Below, piece after piece: positions 23,839 through 33,378 of a DNA stretch of 42,130 nt; within the stretch, counting starts at the first letter, position 1; each line of letters begins with the position of its first letter. Made by a program: the position numbers and the translations under genes. The DNA is from Clostridia bacterium. GTDB lineage: Bacteria > Bacillota > Clostridia > Christensenellales > Borkfalkiaceae. The DNA is taken from contig JAJQDC010000045.1 of NCBI GenBank assembly GCA_021202395.1, forward strand, positions 7,887 through 50,016, given 5' to 3'. The notes under the pieces are model-generated. The model saw nothing but the letters and a program-made list of their open reading frames with translations, had not been told where the DNA came from and searched no databases.

Positions 23839-25133
23839 AATTCTTCTTTATACTCCTGTATTTCTTTTAAAGACCTTTCGGCAAGATACCTGTACCGCTC
23901 TTTTTTGTCGCGTATGTTCCTGTCGCAGTTAAGTATACCGAAATTTGCGTTCATCGGCGTAAAGTTGCTGTTGGGCGTGCTTACGTGCCTTGCCAGCGCG
24001 CCGCATACGGTGTGCTGCGGGGGGATGAACGCATCTTTGTTATCCAGTTTACGCAGTGCGCCTATCGCAGCCATAAGCCCGCTTGCAGCGCTTTCTACGT
24101 AGCCTTCTACACCCGTTATCTGCCCTGCAAAAAATATTCTTCCGTCCTGTTTAAGCGAAAAGTCTGCATTAAGATTTTCGGGTGAATTTATGTAAGTATT
24201 GCGGTGCATGACGCCGTAACGCAAAAATTCTGCATTTTTAAGCGCAGGTATCATAGAAAAAACCCGCTTCTGTTCGCCGAATTTAAGGTTGGTCTGGCAG
24301 CCCACAAGGTTGTAGGCGCTGCCGCATGCGTTCTCTTTTCTTAACTGGAGCACCGCAAAAAATTTATTTCCGTTTTTATCGGTAAGCCCTACGGGCTTTA
24401 AAGGTCCGAACCGCAGGGTGTCAACGCCCCTTGCCGCCATTACTTCTACCGGCATGCAGCCTTCAAAAAATTCCCGTTTGTCAAAGGAATGAAGGTCTGC
24501 CTTCTGCGCCGACAGCAGCTCCTGCACAAAGGCATAGTATTCTTCTTTGGTAAGGGGGCAGTTTATATAATCGTCTCCCCCTTTGCCGTACCTGTCGCCT
24601 TCAAAGGCAAAAGAGTAGTCTATACTCTCACGCGAAACGATGGGTGCAGAAGCGTCGTAAAAATACAGTCCGCCGCCCAGCCTGCCGTATATATCCTGCG
24701 CAAGGCCGCCGCATGTAAGCGGGCCCGTTGCTATAATGCAGTATTCATCGGGGATTTCTTCCGCCTGCATGCACTCCGTTGTAATGTTTGGGTGCGCCGT
24801 TATTTTATCTGTAATATACTTTGCAAAAGCGTTGCGCTCTACCGCAAGCGCGCCGCCCGCGGGTACGGCTGTTTCGTCTGCCGCTTTAATTATAAGCGAG
24901 CCTATAATGCGCATTTCCTGCTTTAACAAGCCGCAGGCATTGCCGTATATATCGTTGCTTTTTAAAGAGTTGGAACATACCAGCTCGGCAAAATCTTTAT
25001 TGGAATGCGCAGGGGTAAAGCTGTTTGGCTTTATGTCGCAAAGGGTTACTTTTACTCCCCTTCCGGCAAGGTAATAAGCCGCTTCACAGCCTGCCAGCCC
25101 CGCACCTATTATTTTTATCTGCCTGCCCATCAT
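23829..25133 (-). CDS. trmFO: Folate/FAD-dependent tRNA (uracil-54) methyltransferase TrmFO
   Basis: Makes m5U54 in the T-loop of tRNAs using methylenetetrahydrofolate and FADH2. 434 residues with the FAD-binding [21 protein letters not shown], family block [20 protein letters not shown], and the second dinucleotide region [20 protein letters not shown]. Complete. Its start overlaps the topA stop (ATGA), and either of two adjacent ATGs could be used. Confidence 0.97.
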   Translation of the reverse strand: MMGRQIKIIGAGLAGCEAAYYLAGRGVKVTLCDIKPNSFTPAHSNKDFAELVCSNSLKSNDIYGNACGLLKQEMRIIGSLIIKAADETAVPAGGALAVERNAFAKYITDKITAHPNITTECMQAEEIPDEYCIIATGPLTCGGLAQDIYGRLGGGLYFYDASAPIVSRESIDYSFAFEGDRYGKGGDDYINCPLTKEEYYAFVQELLSAQKADLHSFDKREFFEGCMPVEVMAARGVDTLRFGPLKPVGLTDKNGNKFFAVLQLRKENACGSAYNLVGCQTNLKFGEQKRVFSMIPALKNAEFLRYGVMHRNTYINSPENLNADFSLKQDGRIFFAGQITGVEGYVESAASGLMAAIGALRKLDNKDAFIPPQHTVCGALARHVSTPNSNFTPMNANFGILNCDRNIRDKKERYRYLAERSLKEIQEYKEELWR

Positions 25134-27454
25134 TCGGCAGCTTCTTCGGGCGGAAGCGGACGGGAATATTTACACGTCTTTTCAGAACACTTTATCTCGC
25201 CGTTCTTTTTTACTAAATATCCCTTGCCGCAAGTGGGGCACTTTTCGCCCGTGGGTACATCCCAGCTTAAGAATTTACATTCGGGGTAGCCGGTGCAGCC
25301 GTAGTATATTTTGCCGTTATTAGAGCGCATCCTGCGCATCGGCTTGCCGCAGTCGGGGCACTTGCCTTCCGTTTTGTAGCCTTCTTCCCCTTCGGCGCCT
25401 TTTAAGGGGCGCTTTGCGCCGCACTTGCCGCATTCAAGGTACTGCCCGTACTTGCCCTTTTTAATGAGCATTTCGCCGCCGCATTCCTTACATTTTTCTT
25501 CGGAAATTTTGGCGTCCATCGGCAGAATAGAAGAACACTGCGGGTAATTGGGGCAGGCTAAGAATTTGCCGTACTTGCCGCTTTTTACCACCATGTTTGC
25601 GCCGCACTTGGGGCAGCGCACCGAAGATACTTCCACTTCTGACTCGCTTATTATATTGAAGCATGCGGGGTAGTTTGAGCATGCAAGGTATTTGCCGTAC
25701 TTGCCCATCCTGCGTATCATGGGGTGGCCGCACTTTTCGCACTTTATATCGGTAACTTCGTCGCCGTCGGTAGAAGCCCTTTTAAGGTTATCTGCAAAGG
25801 CGGGGTAAAAGTCCGCCACTATCTTGTGCCAGTCGGTGCCGCCTTCTTCTATTTTATCAAGGTCGTCTTCCATATGGGCGGTAAAACCTACGTCCATAAT
25901 GTCGGTAAAATACCGGCAGAGCATATCGGTTATTTTGTACGCCACGTCGGTGGGTACCATATACTTGCCGTCCTTTTCTACATAGCGGCGCTTGGTAAGC
26001 ACCGAAATTATTGACGCATAGGTAGAAGGTCTGCCGATGCCCTTTTCTTCCATAGTTTTAACAAGGGATGCGTCGGTGTACCTTAAAGGGGGGCGGGTAA
26101 ACTTCTGCTCTTTGGCAAGGTCGTTTAAACTGAGCTTGTCGCCTTCTTTAAGCGGGGGTAAAAGTTTAGCCGAAACTTCCTCTTCCTTTTCTTTTGAAAC
26201 ATCCTGGTATGCCGCGGTATATCCCGCAAATAACAGCGATTTGCCGTTTGCCTTAAAGGTGTAGCCGCCTGCTTCTGCCTCTATCTGCATGGTGTTGTAC
26301 TGCGCTTCTGACATCTGCGACGCAATAAAGCGGTCGTACACCATTTTGTATATATTGTAATGTTTTTTATCTAATGAGTTTTTAACGCTTTCGGGCGTTA
26401 CCGCAAGGTTTATGGGGCGGATAGCTTCGTGGGCGTCCTGCGCGCCCTTTTTGGTTGCGTAGTAATTGGGCTTTGCGGGAACGTACTTTTCGCCGTAGTT
26501 CGCCTTTATAAATGCAAGCGCGTTAGCCTGCGCTTCTGCCGCAACGCGCACAGAGTCCGTTCTTATATAAGTGATAAGCGCTATGTGGTCGCCGCCTACT
26601 TCCATACCTTCGTAAAGGTGCTGTGCCACAAGCATTGTTTCGGGCGAAGACATGCCGTATTTGTTGGACGCGTCCTGCTGCAAAGACGACGTGGTAAAGG
26701 GTGCGGGTGCGTGCTGCTTTGATATACCGCTCTTCACCTTTGTTACAGTAAACTGCGAAGAGCGCACCGCCCTTTCTGCCTCTTCCGCCTTGTCGGCGCC
26801 GATGCTCCTGCCGCTCTTTTTAAGCTGGCACGAAGCTTTGAATGCGGCATATTCCTTAGCGAAATCTTGAAGGGTTGCCGTAAGCACCCAGTATTCTTCC
26901 GGCTTGAAAGCCTGGATCTCCCTTTCGCGGTCTACTATAAGCCGTAAGGCTACCGACTGCACCCTGCCTGCCGAAAGCCCGTTTTGTATGCGGTTGTTAA
27001 GCAGGGGAGAAAGTTTGTAACCCACAAGCCTGTCTAACACCCTGCGCGCCTGCTGGGCGTCTACAAGGTTATAATTTATTTTGCGGGGGTGCTGCAGTGC
27101 GTTCTGTACCGCTCTGGGCGATATTTCGTTGAATTCTATACGGTTATCCCCTTCGGGGTCCAAACCGAGAACAGTCTGTAAATGCCAGCTTATAGCTTCG
27201 CCTTCGCGGTCGGGGTCGGTTGCAAGGTATACTTTGCCCGCTTTTTTTGCTTCGGCGGTAAGCCTTTTTATAATATCTTTTTTACCGGGAGATTCTTCGT
27301 ACCGCGGTTCAAAATTTTCTGATACTTTTACGCCGAGAGTTTTTTCTGGAAGGTCGCGTATGTGTCCGCCCGATGCGTCTACCTTGTACTTGCCCTTTAA
27401 ATATTTAGAGATGGTTTTAGCCTTTGAAGGCGATTCTACAATTATAAGATCCAT
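25130..27454 (-). CDS. topA: DNA topoisomerase I with five zinc ribbons
   Basis: Type IA topoisomerase relaxing negative supercoils. 774 residues: Toprim domain IVESPSKAKTISKYLKGKY (about 4-22) with DPDREGEAISWHL, active-site Tyr in LITYIRTDSVRV (about 300), and RPSTYASIISVLTKRRYV. The C-terminal 200 residues carry five Cys4-type ribbons (beginning CEKCGHPM, CPKCGANM, CKECGGEM, CPDCGKPM and CPTCGKGY), more than the roughly three of many Firmicutes and accounting for the extra length. Complete; the start lacks a strong ribosome site. It lies between dprA and trmFO as in Bacillus. Confidence 0.97.
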   Translation of the reverse strand: MDLIIVESPSKAKTISKYLKGKYKVDASGGHIRDLPEKTLGVKVSENFEPRYEESPGKKDIIKRLTAEAKKAGKVYLATDPDREGEAISWHLQTVLGLDPEGDNRIEFNEISPRAVQNALQHPRKINYNLVDAQQARRVLDRLVGYKLSPLLNNRIQNGLSAGRVQSVALRLIVDREREIQAFKPEEYWVLTATLQDFAKEYAAFKASCQLKKSGRSIGADKAEEAERAVRSSQFTVTKVKSGISKQHAPAPFTTSSLQQDASNKYGMSSPETMLVAQHLYEGMEVGGDHIALITYIRTDSVRVAAEAQANALAFIKANYGEKYVPAKPNYYATKKGAQDAHEAIRPINLAVTPESVKNSLDKKHYNIYKMVYDRFIASQMSEAQYNTMQIEAEAGGYTFKANGKSLLFAGYTAAYQDVSKEKEEEVSAKLLPPLKEGDKLSLNDLAKEQKFTRPPLRYTDASLVKTMEEKGIGRPSTYASIISVLTKRRYVEKDGKYMVPTDVAYKITDMLCRYFTDIMDVGFTAHMEDDLDKIEEGGTDWHKIVADFYPAFADNLKRASTDGDEVTDIKCEKCGHPMIRRMGKYGKYLACSNYPACFNIISESEVEVSSVRCPKCGANMVVKSGKYGKFLACPNYPQCSSILPMDAKISEEKCKECGGEMLIKKGKYGQYLECGKCGAKRPLKGAEGEEGYKTEGKCPDCGKPMRRMRSNNGKIYYGCTGYPECKFLSWDVPTGEKCPTCGKGYLVKKNGEIKCSEKTCKYSRPLPPEEAAE

Positions 27455-27488
27455 AAATTTTACCGTCTTTTTGTTTTAGTGCACCGCA

Positions 27489-28559
27489 TTACAGCGCAGA
27501 GTACCTGTTGCCGCCCAGCCGCATTATAACCTTTTTTACTTCTAACGAAGAAAGGTCTGCAAGAAGTTCGTACGAAGGGCAGCCCACCGCCGCCGATATG
27601 CGGGATATGTGCGCCTCCCCTTCGGCACGGATAGCGTCAAGGATACGCTGTTCGCGCTCGGTAAGGTCGGCACCCTTTTGTGCATTAAAGTCTAAACCAA
27701 ACGCGCCGAAAATGTCAAGTATATTTTCGGTAAGATATGCCCCTTTTTTTATCAGTTTATTGCATCCTTCACCCGCAGGGGACCCTGGCGTGTAGGGCAC
27801 ACTGAACACGTCCCTGCCGTACCTGAAGGCGTACTCCGCCGTTATGCAGGCACCGCTTTTTGCGCCTGCCGCGGTAACAAGCACCCCTTCGCAAAGCCCC
27901 GCCAAAATGCGGTTGCGCACGGGGAACAGGTACCTGCGCGGCTGCACGTCGGGCAGGTTTTCGCTTATGAGAAGCCCGTTTTGTTCCACCTTTTTAAACA
28001 GAGCGGAATTTGCCGAAGGGTAAATGTAGTCAAAGCCGAACGCAAGCACGCCTATTACTTTGCCGCCCGCTTCTATGGCGCCCGAAGCGGCGGCGCTGTC
28101 TGCACCGTCGGCAAGCCCCGTTATTATGGTAAACTCACGGGAAATTTTACCGCTTATATCCGAACAGAATTTTAGCGAACGCATCTGCGCGCTTCTTGAA
28201 CCGACTACGCAAAAAAGGCGGGTTTTTAAAAGGCTTACGTCCCCTTTGCAGTAAAGCACGCAGGGCGGCACCGGTATACTGCGCAACTGCTTGGGGTAAC
28301 TTTCAGAAAAGTATGTTACGCAGGTTACGCCCTTCTTTTCCAATTCTTTAAGGTGCCTGTCGCGGCGCGCCTGGTCGTAAAAATCTTCCTTTACTTTATT
28401 ATATACGCCCTCGCCAAGCGTTTTAATCAGATTTGCCGAATATTTTTTCTGCGGGCGGGAGTAGGTAAAGTTATCAGTAATCTCCTGCCGCAGTTTGTAA
28501 TTGAGCTCTTTAATGCTGTCTAAAGCAATCAAATCAAGCTCTTTTGCCGAATAGTCCAT
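27489..28559 (-). CDS. dprA: DNA-processing protein DprA
   Basis: Binds incoming single-stranded DNA and loads RecA during transformation. 356 residues: an N-terminal region (about 1-70), a Rossmann-fold domain (about 85-280) with CVVGSRSAQMRSLKFC, ITGLADGADSAAASGAIEAGG, FPVRNRILAGLCEGVLV and AEYAFRYGRDVFSVPYTPGS, then a winged-helix C-terminus (about 295-356). Its start shares one base with the comM stop (TAATG). Together with comM it suggests transformation capacity, though no DNA-uptake genes are in the window. Confidence 0.95.
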   Translation of the reverse strand: MDYSAKELDLIALDSIKELNYKLRQEITDNFTYSRPQKKYSANLIKTLGEGVYNKVKEDFYDQARRDRHLKELEKKGVTCVTYFSESYPKQLRSIPVPPCVLYCKGDVSLLKTRLFCVVGSRSAQMRSLKFCSDISGKISREFTIITGLADGADSAAASGAIEAGGKVIGVLAFGFDYIYPSANSALFKKVEQNGLLISENLPDVQPRRYLFPVRNRILAGLCEGVLVTAAGAKSGACITAEYAFRYGRDVFSVPYTPGSPAGEGCNKLIKKGAYLTENILDIFGAFGLDFNAQKGADLTEREQRILDAIRAEGEAHISRISAAVGCPSYELLADLSSLEVKKVIMRLGGNRYSAL

Positions 28560-30085
28560 TATAAAATCTCCGTGTCGTAGCTCCTGTAAGACGCGGCTTC
28601 AAGAATGTGTTTGGGTTTGATATCGTCAGAAAAGTCAAGGTCTGCAATAGTTCTTGCTACCTTTATTATGCGCGAGCGGGCGCGGGCAGAAAGGTGCATG
28701 CTTTCAAAGGCGCTCCTTAACAAATTTTCGCACTCTTCCGAAAGGCGGCAGTAAGCTTTAAGCTGCTTTTCGCCCATGTTGCTGTTTGTTGCTATGTCGT
28801 CGTCGGCAAACCGTTCGCGCTGTACTTCGCGGGCACGCTCTACCCTTTCCTTTACCGTTGCGCTTGTCTCTTCCCCGCTTTCGTCTATAAGGTCGTCGTA
28901 TTTGATAGAGTCCATCTCTACCTGAAGGTCTATGCGGTCTAACAGCGGGCCCGATATTTTAGAGCGGTACTTTTTTATCTGTGCGGGCGTGCACGAACAG
29001 GTAAGCTCTGCCGAACCGAAGTTGCCGCACGGGCAGGGGTTCATGCTTGCGCACAGCACAAAGTCTGCAGGAAAGGTTACGGCGCCGCCTGCACGGGTAA
29101 TGGTAATTACTCCGTCTTCCAGCGGCTGGCGCAAAGACTCCAGCGCATGGCGGGTGTATTCGGGCAGCTCGTCCAAAAACAGAACGCCGTTGTGCGCCTT
29201 TGATATTTCGCCCGATTTTATCTTGTTGTTGCCGCCGCCGCATAGCGAAACGGTGGTTGCCGTGTGGTGGGGCGTGCGGAAGGGGCGCAGCGTTACTATG
29301 CCTTCTTCTGACAGCTCGCCCGCAACCGAGTGTATCTTTGTTACTTCTAACGCTTCTTCAAACGTCATATCGGGCATTATGGTGGGCAGGCAGCGCGCAA
29401 GCATAGTCTTGCCCGTTCCCGGGGGACCTACCAGAAGGATGTTGTGCCCGCCTGCAACCGCAATTTCAAGCGCGCGCTTTGCCACGCGCTGCCCCTTTAC
29501 GTAAGATAAATCGCAGTTGTACTTTTTGCGGCTTTTTACGTCGGCATACCTGCGGCGCTCTACGGGTTTATATTCAGACTCCCCCGTTAACAGCTGCACT
29601 ACGTCTTTAAGGGTGGGCAGAGCGTAAACGGTGGTTCCTTCTATAAAGCTTGCCTCGTTGGCGTTAGCTTCGGGAATTATAAAGCGGGTAAAGCCCTTAT
29701 TCTTTGCAGAAATAAGCATCGGCAGTATGCCCGTTACCGTGCGGAGCGTGCCGTCTAAGGCAAGTTCGCCCATAAACACTATTCCGTCGGTATCGGTAAG
29801 CAGCTGGTCGCTTGCCTTTAAAATGCTTATTGCTATGGGAAGGTCGTAATGCGAACCTTCTTTTTTTAAATCGGCGGGTGCAAGGTTGATTGTAATTTTG
29901 TTTATAGGAAAGTGGAATACGCTGTTTTTTATAGAGGAACGCACCCTTTCTTTACTTTCCTTTATGGCGGCATCGGGAAGCCCCACTATGTCGTAAGCTA
30001 CCATGCCCTTGTTTATATCTGTTTCTACTTCTACCGGAACGCCCTCTAAGCCGTTCAACGCAAAACTGTACACTTTGGAAAGCAT
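28559..30085 (-). CDS. comM: ComM/YifB-family Mg-chelatase-like AAA ATPase
   Basis: ComM is a hexameric helicase that promotes branch migration during transformation in Vibrio. 508 residues: an N-terminal Lon-like domain (VYSFALNGLEGVPVEVETDI; about 1-170), Walker A LLVGPPGTGKTMLARCLP, Walker B GVLFLDELPEYTRHALESLR, a zinc-like Cys cluster NPCPCGNFGS with CSCTPAQ, and an Arg finger region DRIDLQVEM. The ATG at 30085 follows CAGGAGGAA; the in-frame ATG at 30106 lies before that site. It is the first gene of the run ending in hslU, with its own promoter. Confidence 0.93.
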   Translation of the reverse strand: MLSKVYSFALNGLEGVPVEVETDINKGMVAYDIVGLPDAAIKESKERVRSSIKNSVFHFPINKITINLAPADLKKEGSHYDLPIAISILKASDQLLTDTDGIVFMGELALDGTLRTVTGILPMLISAKNKGFTRFIIPEANANEASFIEGTTVYALPTLKDVVQLLTGESEYKPVERRRYADVKSRKKYNCDLSYVKGQRVAKRALEIAVAGGHNILLVGPPGTGKTMLARCLPTIMPDMTFEEALEVTKIHSVAGELSEEGIVTLRPFRTPHHTATTVSLCGGGNNKIKSGEISKAHNGVLFLDELPEYTRHALESLRQPLEDGVITITRAGGAVTFPADFVLCASMNPCPCGNFGSAELTCSCTPAQIKKYRSKISGPLLDRIDLQVEMDSIKYDDLIDESGEETSATVKERVERAREVQRERFADDDIATNSNMGEKQLKAYCRLSEECENLLRSAFESMHLSARARSRIIKVARTIADLDFSDDIKPKHILEAASYRSYDTEIL

Positions 30086-30141
30086 AAAAATTCCTCCTGC
30101 AATCATAAAATTTTTTCTACAAACATTCGTTTGACAAATAC

Positions 30142-30170
30142 ATTGTACAACAAAAAAATCGTGAATGCAA
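30142..30170 (-). promoter_or_regulatory. Promoter of the comM-dprA-topA-trmFO-hslVU operon
   Basis: Minus strand TTGCAT (30170-30165), 17-bp spacer, TACAAT (30147-30142), about 57 bp before the comM start. Confidence 0.65.
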
Positions 30171-30221
30171 CAAAAATTTTAATTTTACGTAAACAAATTT
30201 TTAAGAAGCAGAAAATAAATC

Positions 30222-30249
30222 AGGCTGTTGCATTAAGCAACAGCCCTTT
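30222..30249 (-). terminator. Terminator of rplS
   Basis: GGCTGTTGC, loop ATTAA, GCAACAGCC hairpin just beyond the rplS stop, with A/T runs on both sides. Confidence 0.85.
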
Positions 30250-30255
30250 TTAAAC

Positions 30256-30600
30256 TTATTTAATTTCTGAAATCTTGGCAGCTTTGCCGGTAAGACCGCG
30301 CAGGTAGTAAAGCTTAGCTCTTCTTACCTTGCCGCGTTTAACAACCGTTATATAGGCAATTTTGGGGGAATGTACGGGGAACGTTCTTTCTACGCCGACG
30401 CCGAAAGACATTCTTCTTACGGTAAAACTTTCCCTTATGCCGCCGTGCTTTTTAGCTATAACAACGCCTTCAAAGTTCTGTATTCTTTCTTTAGTACCTT
30501 CTATAACTTTAAAGCCCACTTTAACGGTATCGCCAACATTGAATACGGGAACTGATTCCTTCATCCCTTCCTTTTCAATGGCTTCTACAAGACCTTTCAT
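30256..30600 (-). CDS. rplS: 50S ribosomal protein L19
   Basis: 114-residue large-subunit protein at the 30S interface, with [51 protein letters not shown] and a basic C-terminus [17 protein letters not shown]. Complete; the ATG follows AGGAGGC. In Bacillus it follows trmD; here trmD ends at 36499 and rplS stands alone with promoter and terminator, so it has been uncoupled from the rpsP-trmD unit. Confidence 0.97.
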   Translation of the reverse strand: MKGLVEAIEKEGMKESVPVFNVGDTVKVGFKVIEGTKERIQNFEGVVIAKKHGGIRESFTVRRMSFGVGVERTFPVHSPKIAYITVVKRGKVRRAKLYYLRGLTGKAAKISEIK

Positions 30601-30671
30601 AATTTAGCCTCCTATAAAGCGTTCGTACAATATTTAATGCAGAGGACCGCCGAATTTACGTTACAAGCGGT

Positions 30672-30700
30672 ATTGTATCAAAACGCAAAACAAAAAGCAA
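30672..30700 (-). promoter_or_regulatory. Promoter of rplS
   Basis: Minus strand TTGCTT (30700-30695), 17-bp spacer ending TGA, TACAAT (30677-30672). The ~65-nt leader can fold ACCGC with GCGGT; an autoregulatory L19 leader is possible but not recognised with certainty. Confidence 0.65.
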
Positions 30701-31127
30701 GCTATTTTAAGTGAAATTTATATTTTTTTGTGAAAAACAGGACACACCCACTTATTTCGCTCAAATCTTTTCGGTTTGCTGCCCGTAGGGCTGTAGGGTT
30801 CACCTTGTTTTGCAGTTATAAACCCTTCCCCCACTACGTGGTCCCCCTTCCCTTACAGGGACGGCAAGGTGTGTAGTGTTGCTCACCTGCCACACAGGGA
30901 CGGCAAGGGGGGGGTAGTTGTCATTGATATTCGGTTGACTAAGGTCATTGCGAGCGTAGCGGCTGGCGCCCGAATAGTATTTCCGACCATTCAAGGCTTT
31001 TCACTACATTATAAAAGAACGTATTATCGTTGACAGCTCCCCTTACAGGGGCGCCTTTAATGCAGTGCGCAGAGTAGCGCTATCGCTCGCGCGCAATGAC
31101 ATATAGGTATTCGGTCGTTTTTTCTCC

Positions 31128-31348
31128 CTTGGCTTCCCCCTGCGGGGGAAGCTGTCAACTTGTTGACTGTGTGAGCGCAGTGAAACTCTGCGCACCGCAT
31201 TATAAAAAGTTTCAGATAATAACTGCGCAGATGAGGGGATATTCCTGCCTTTCCTTATTTTTCTGCTAATCGGTTTTTTAATGCGGTTTAAAGTAGTCCC
31301 CTCATCCGCCCTTACAGGGCACCTTCCCCCATAAAAGGGGAAGGCAAG
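31128..31348. repeat. Composite R1 inverted-repeat element, copy 3, interrupted by E
   Basis: Same ends as the other two copies (CTTGGCTTCCCC, GGGGAAGGCAAG) and a core nearly identical to copy 1 (CCTGCCTTTCC, ATGCGGTTTAAAG). A 61-bp E unit at 31170-31230 lies between GTTGACTG and ATGAGGGG, which are adjacent in the copies at 7408 and 18241. Confidence 0.75.
31170..31230 (+). mobile_element. E unit inserted in an R1 repeat
   Basis: 61 bp from TGTGAGCGCAGTG through TGCGCACCGCATTATAAAAA to CTGCGCAG, able to fold TGCGC with GCGCA. Other E units are at 1242, 15346, 18156, 18478, 31418 and 38987, in both orientations and in different hosts. No clear target-site duplication is visible. Confidence 0.6.
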
Positions 31349-31596
31349 ATGTGTTGCATTGCGCCCAACCTGCTGGTCGCCAGTCCTGGCGGGATTGCCA
31401 CGCGGTAGAACCCGTTTTGCGCCATATAATCTGAAACCTTTTACAATAAGGTGCGCAAAGTAGCGCTATGCTCACGCGCAATGACGTATAGTGTTCGTTC
31501 GTTTATAATAAGGTAAAATTTTTAATCATCACAATAAATCAAAAAATTTTTATCAAAAACCCCATTACCATATATATAATATATGCACCGTAAAGG

Positions 31597-31974
31597 CTAC
31601 CTGCCTTCGAAGGCAGAGATAATGTGGTTGATTTCGCCGTTAAAAACTTCTATTATGTCAAAGCGGATGGTGTAATTTACATTGCGTTCGGCAAAAAAGA
31701 ACTTGGCTCCCTGCACGTACCGCCTGCACTTGTTGCGGTCTACCGCCTCTGACGGAACGCCGAATATATCAGACAGCCTTGTTTTAACTTCGCAAAAAAC
31801 CACCGTGTCTTCCTTTTTGGCTATAATATCTATCTCGCCGAACGGGTTTTTGTAGTTACGTGCTACAATTTTATAGCCGTTCTTTTTAAGGTATTTAGCC
31901 GCAAGCTTTTCGCCCTTTTTACCAAGCTTTTTATTGTGGCCGTCCTTTTTTAAGGTGTTATCTTTTGCCTTCAC
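31597..31974 (-). CDS. yraN: YraN/UPF0102 family endonuclease-like protein
   Basis: 125-residue protein with a PD-(D/E)xK-like nuclease core: LGKKGEKLAAKYLKKNGYKI (about 16-35), then NPFGEIDIIAKKEDTVVFCE with catalytic-type residues Glu and Asp, and EVKTR. The role is unknown in general, but the gene lies next to rnhB and dprA in many Firmicutes, as here. It starts with GTG at 31974 and a weak ribosome site. It ends with TAG, showing that amber is a normal stop in this genome. Confidence 0.88.
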   Translation of the reverse strand: MKAKDNTLKKDGHNKKLGKKGEKLAAKYLKKNGYKIVARNYKNPFGEIDIIAKKEDTVVFCEVKTRLSDIFGVPSEAVDRNKCRRYVQGAKFFFAERNVNYTIRFDIIEVFNGEINHIISAFEGR

Positions 31975-32066
31975 TTTTACCCCATAAAAGCCAAATTACC
32001 CCCCCTATATATGCCGCAGATAACAAAATTTTACTGCCGCAGGGGATAATTTTTAAAGCTTTAAAA

Positions 32067-32693
32067 TTAAATTATTTTGCTGTAACCATAGCTGTTTACC
32101 ACTGCGTCTACCCGAGCGCCAGCCCTGCAAAGCGGACATTCATCGGGGGAGTAAGACTTAAAGCCGGGTACGTCGTCGGTGCCGAACAGCGTTATTACGG
32201 GAAGATGACTTTCGAACCGTGCGTCGAACACAGCCGCTATTGCAACGGGCTCGCCGCCGTAGTAACTTACCCCTTCGGCAACGCTTTCTACCGTAAGCCC
32301 GGTAGACGTAGAAGCCGTTAAAATAAGCACGTGTCTGTTTTTTACGAACGGTAAAAAATTATCGCGGAGCAGCATTTTATCGTTGTTTATTTCGGGGGAT
32401 ATTACCGATATATTCTGCCCCCTGTTGATGCCGCCGCCCGACAAATCTTCTGCAAGGTATGCACCCACCATCTTCATGCGGTCTAAGCTTATAATAGTGT
32501 CTACCGGCGTGCTGTTAAGCATTGCCGCAAACATTTTTGCCGCCGCCTTGGCAGAAGTAAGCTGAGATTTTACCTTGGTCATATCTACGCAATGGCTGAT
32601 ATGAGAATGTTTTGTGGCGAAGTGCCCCGGTATTACCGCAATACTTACGTCGCGGTTTATACTTGAAAAAATTTCGTAAGCTCTGTCTTCCAT
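32067..32693 (-). CDS. Phosphoribosyltransferase-family protein (PyrE-like)
   Basis: 208 residues with a type I phosphoribosyltransferase fold. The PRPP loop is HVLILTASTSTGLTVESVAE (about 130-149) and IISLDRMKMVGAYLAEDL matches the region before the hood. It resembles orotate phosphoribosyltransferases, but the usual PRPP signature acidic pair is replaced (LILTAST rather than VxxxDDxxTT), so the substrate is open. A C-terminal CPLCRAGA could bind metal. The promoter lies directly upstream, and it is separated from rnhB by 87 bp. Confidence 0.7.
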   Translation of the reverse strand: MEDRAYEIFSSINRDVSIAVIPGHFATKHSHISHCVDMTKVKSQLTSAKAAAKMFAAMLNSTPVDTIISLDRMKMVGAYLAEDLSGGGINRGQNISVISPEINNDKMLLRDNFLPFVKNRHVLILTASTSTGLTVESVAEGVSYYGGEPVAIAAVFDARFESHLPVITLFGTDDVPGFKSYSPDECPLCRAGARVDAVVNSYGYSKII

Positions 32694-32738
32694 ACATTGC
32701 CACCTATAATTTACCGCCGTACGGCGGAGATTTACTAT

Positions 32739-32766
32739 ATTATACCAAATTATGGTAATTTGTCAA
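32739..32766 (-). promoter_or_regulatory. Promoter of the phosphoribosyltransferase gene
   Basis: Minus strand TTGACA (32766-32761), 16-bp spacer, TATAAT (32744-32739). A CCGCCGTACGGCGG palindrome lies in the leader (about 32714-32727). Confidence 0.75.
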
Positions 32767-32780
32767 TCACCAAATTTATT

Positions 32781-33377
32781 TTACTGCCATTTTTTTGTAA
32801 AACTACGGCGGTGGATGGGGCATAGTCCGCACTCAATTATAGCGTTTATGTGCGCCTTGCTGCCGTAGCCCATGTTGCTTTCAAAGCCGTATGCAGGGTA
32901 TGTTAAAGCATACGCCTTCATAATATTATCCCTGTAAACTTTTGCCGCAATGCTTGCCGCACCTATGGTATAGCTCTTCGCGTCGCCGCCAATAACAGAT
33001 TTTTGCGGTATGTCTATATCTAAAGTCATGTTGCCGTCGGTAAGCACAAAATCGGGCTTTACGCTTAAGCTTTCTACCGCGTTTTTCATACACAGCCTTG
33101 TAGCCTGCAGAATATTAATATCGTCTATAACGTCGGGTTCAATGCGGCATATTGCTAGCGCAACCGCCTTTTTATGTATAAGTTCAGACAGTGCTTCCCG
33201 CTTTTTTGCGGTAAGCTTTTTGCTGTCGTCTACCCCTTCTATAATATCGTCAAGCGGCATAATCACTGCGGCACACACTACTGGTCCCGCAAGCGGTCCC
33301 CTGCCTACTTCGTCTACACCGCAGACGTACTTTGCGCCCGAAGCTAAAATTTCTCTTTCGTAAAAAAGTTTGTCCAT
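32781..33377 (-). CDS. rnhB: Ribonuclease HII
   Basis: Removes RNA from RNA-DNA hybrids and misincorporated ribonucleotides. 198 residues with the catalytic block YVCGVDEVGRGPLAGPVVCA (Asp-Glu), GVDDSKKLTAKKREAL, DFVLTDGN and the C-terminal Asp/Ser region IGAASIAAKVYRDNIM. Complete. It starts one base after the rbgA stop, so the two are cotranscribed, as in Bacillus. Confidence 0.97.
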   Translation of the reverse strand: MDKLFYEREILASGAKYVCGVDEVGRGPLAGPVVCAAVIMPLDDIIEGVDDSKKLTAKKREALSELIHKKAVALAICRIEPDVIDDINILQATRLCMKNAVESLSVKPDFVLTDGNMTLDIDIPQKSVIGGDAKSYTIGAASIAAKVYRDNIMKAYALTYPAYGFESNMGYGSKAHINAIIECGLCPIHRRSFTKKWQ

Positions 33378-33378
33378 A

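Larger units (their letters stand above)
30725..31560. repeat. Largest repeat mosaic (rplS to yraN)
   Basis: Partial B unit (30785-30867); C/F fragments (about 30945-31015, GGTCATTGCGAGCGTAGCGG then CATTCAAGGCTTTT); a shortened reverse E unit (about 31050-31100); an R1 inverted pair (31128-31348) split by a forward E unit (31170-31230); and a C unit (about 31375-31485) holding a reverse E unit (31418-31478). No gene is supported in this kilobase. Confidence 0.75.
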
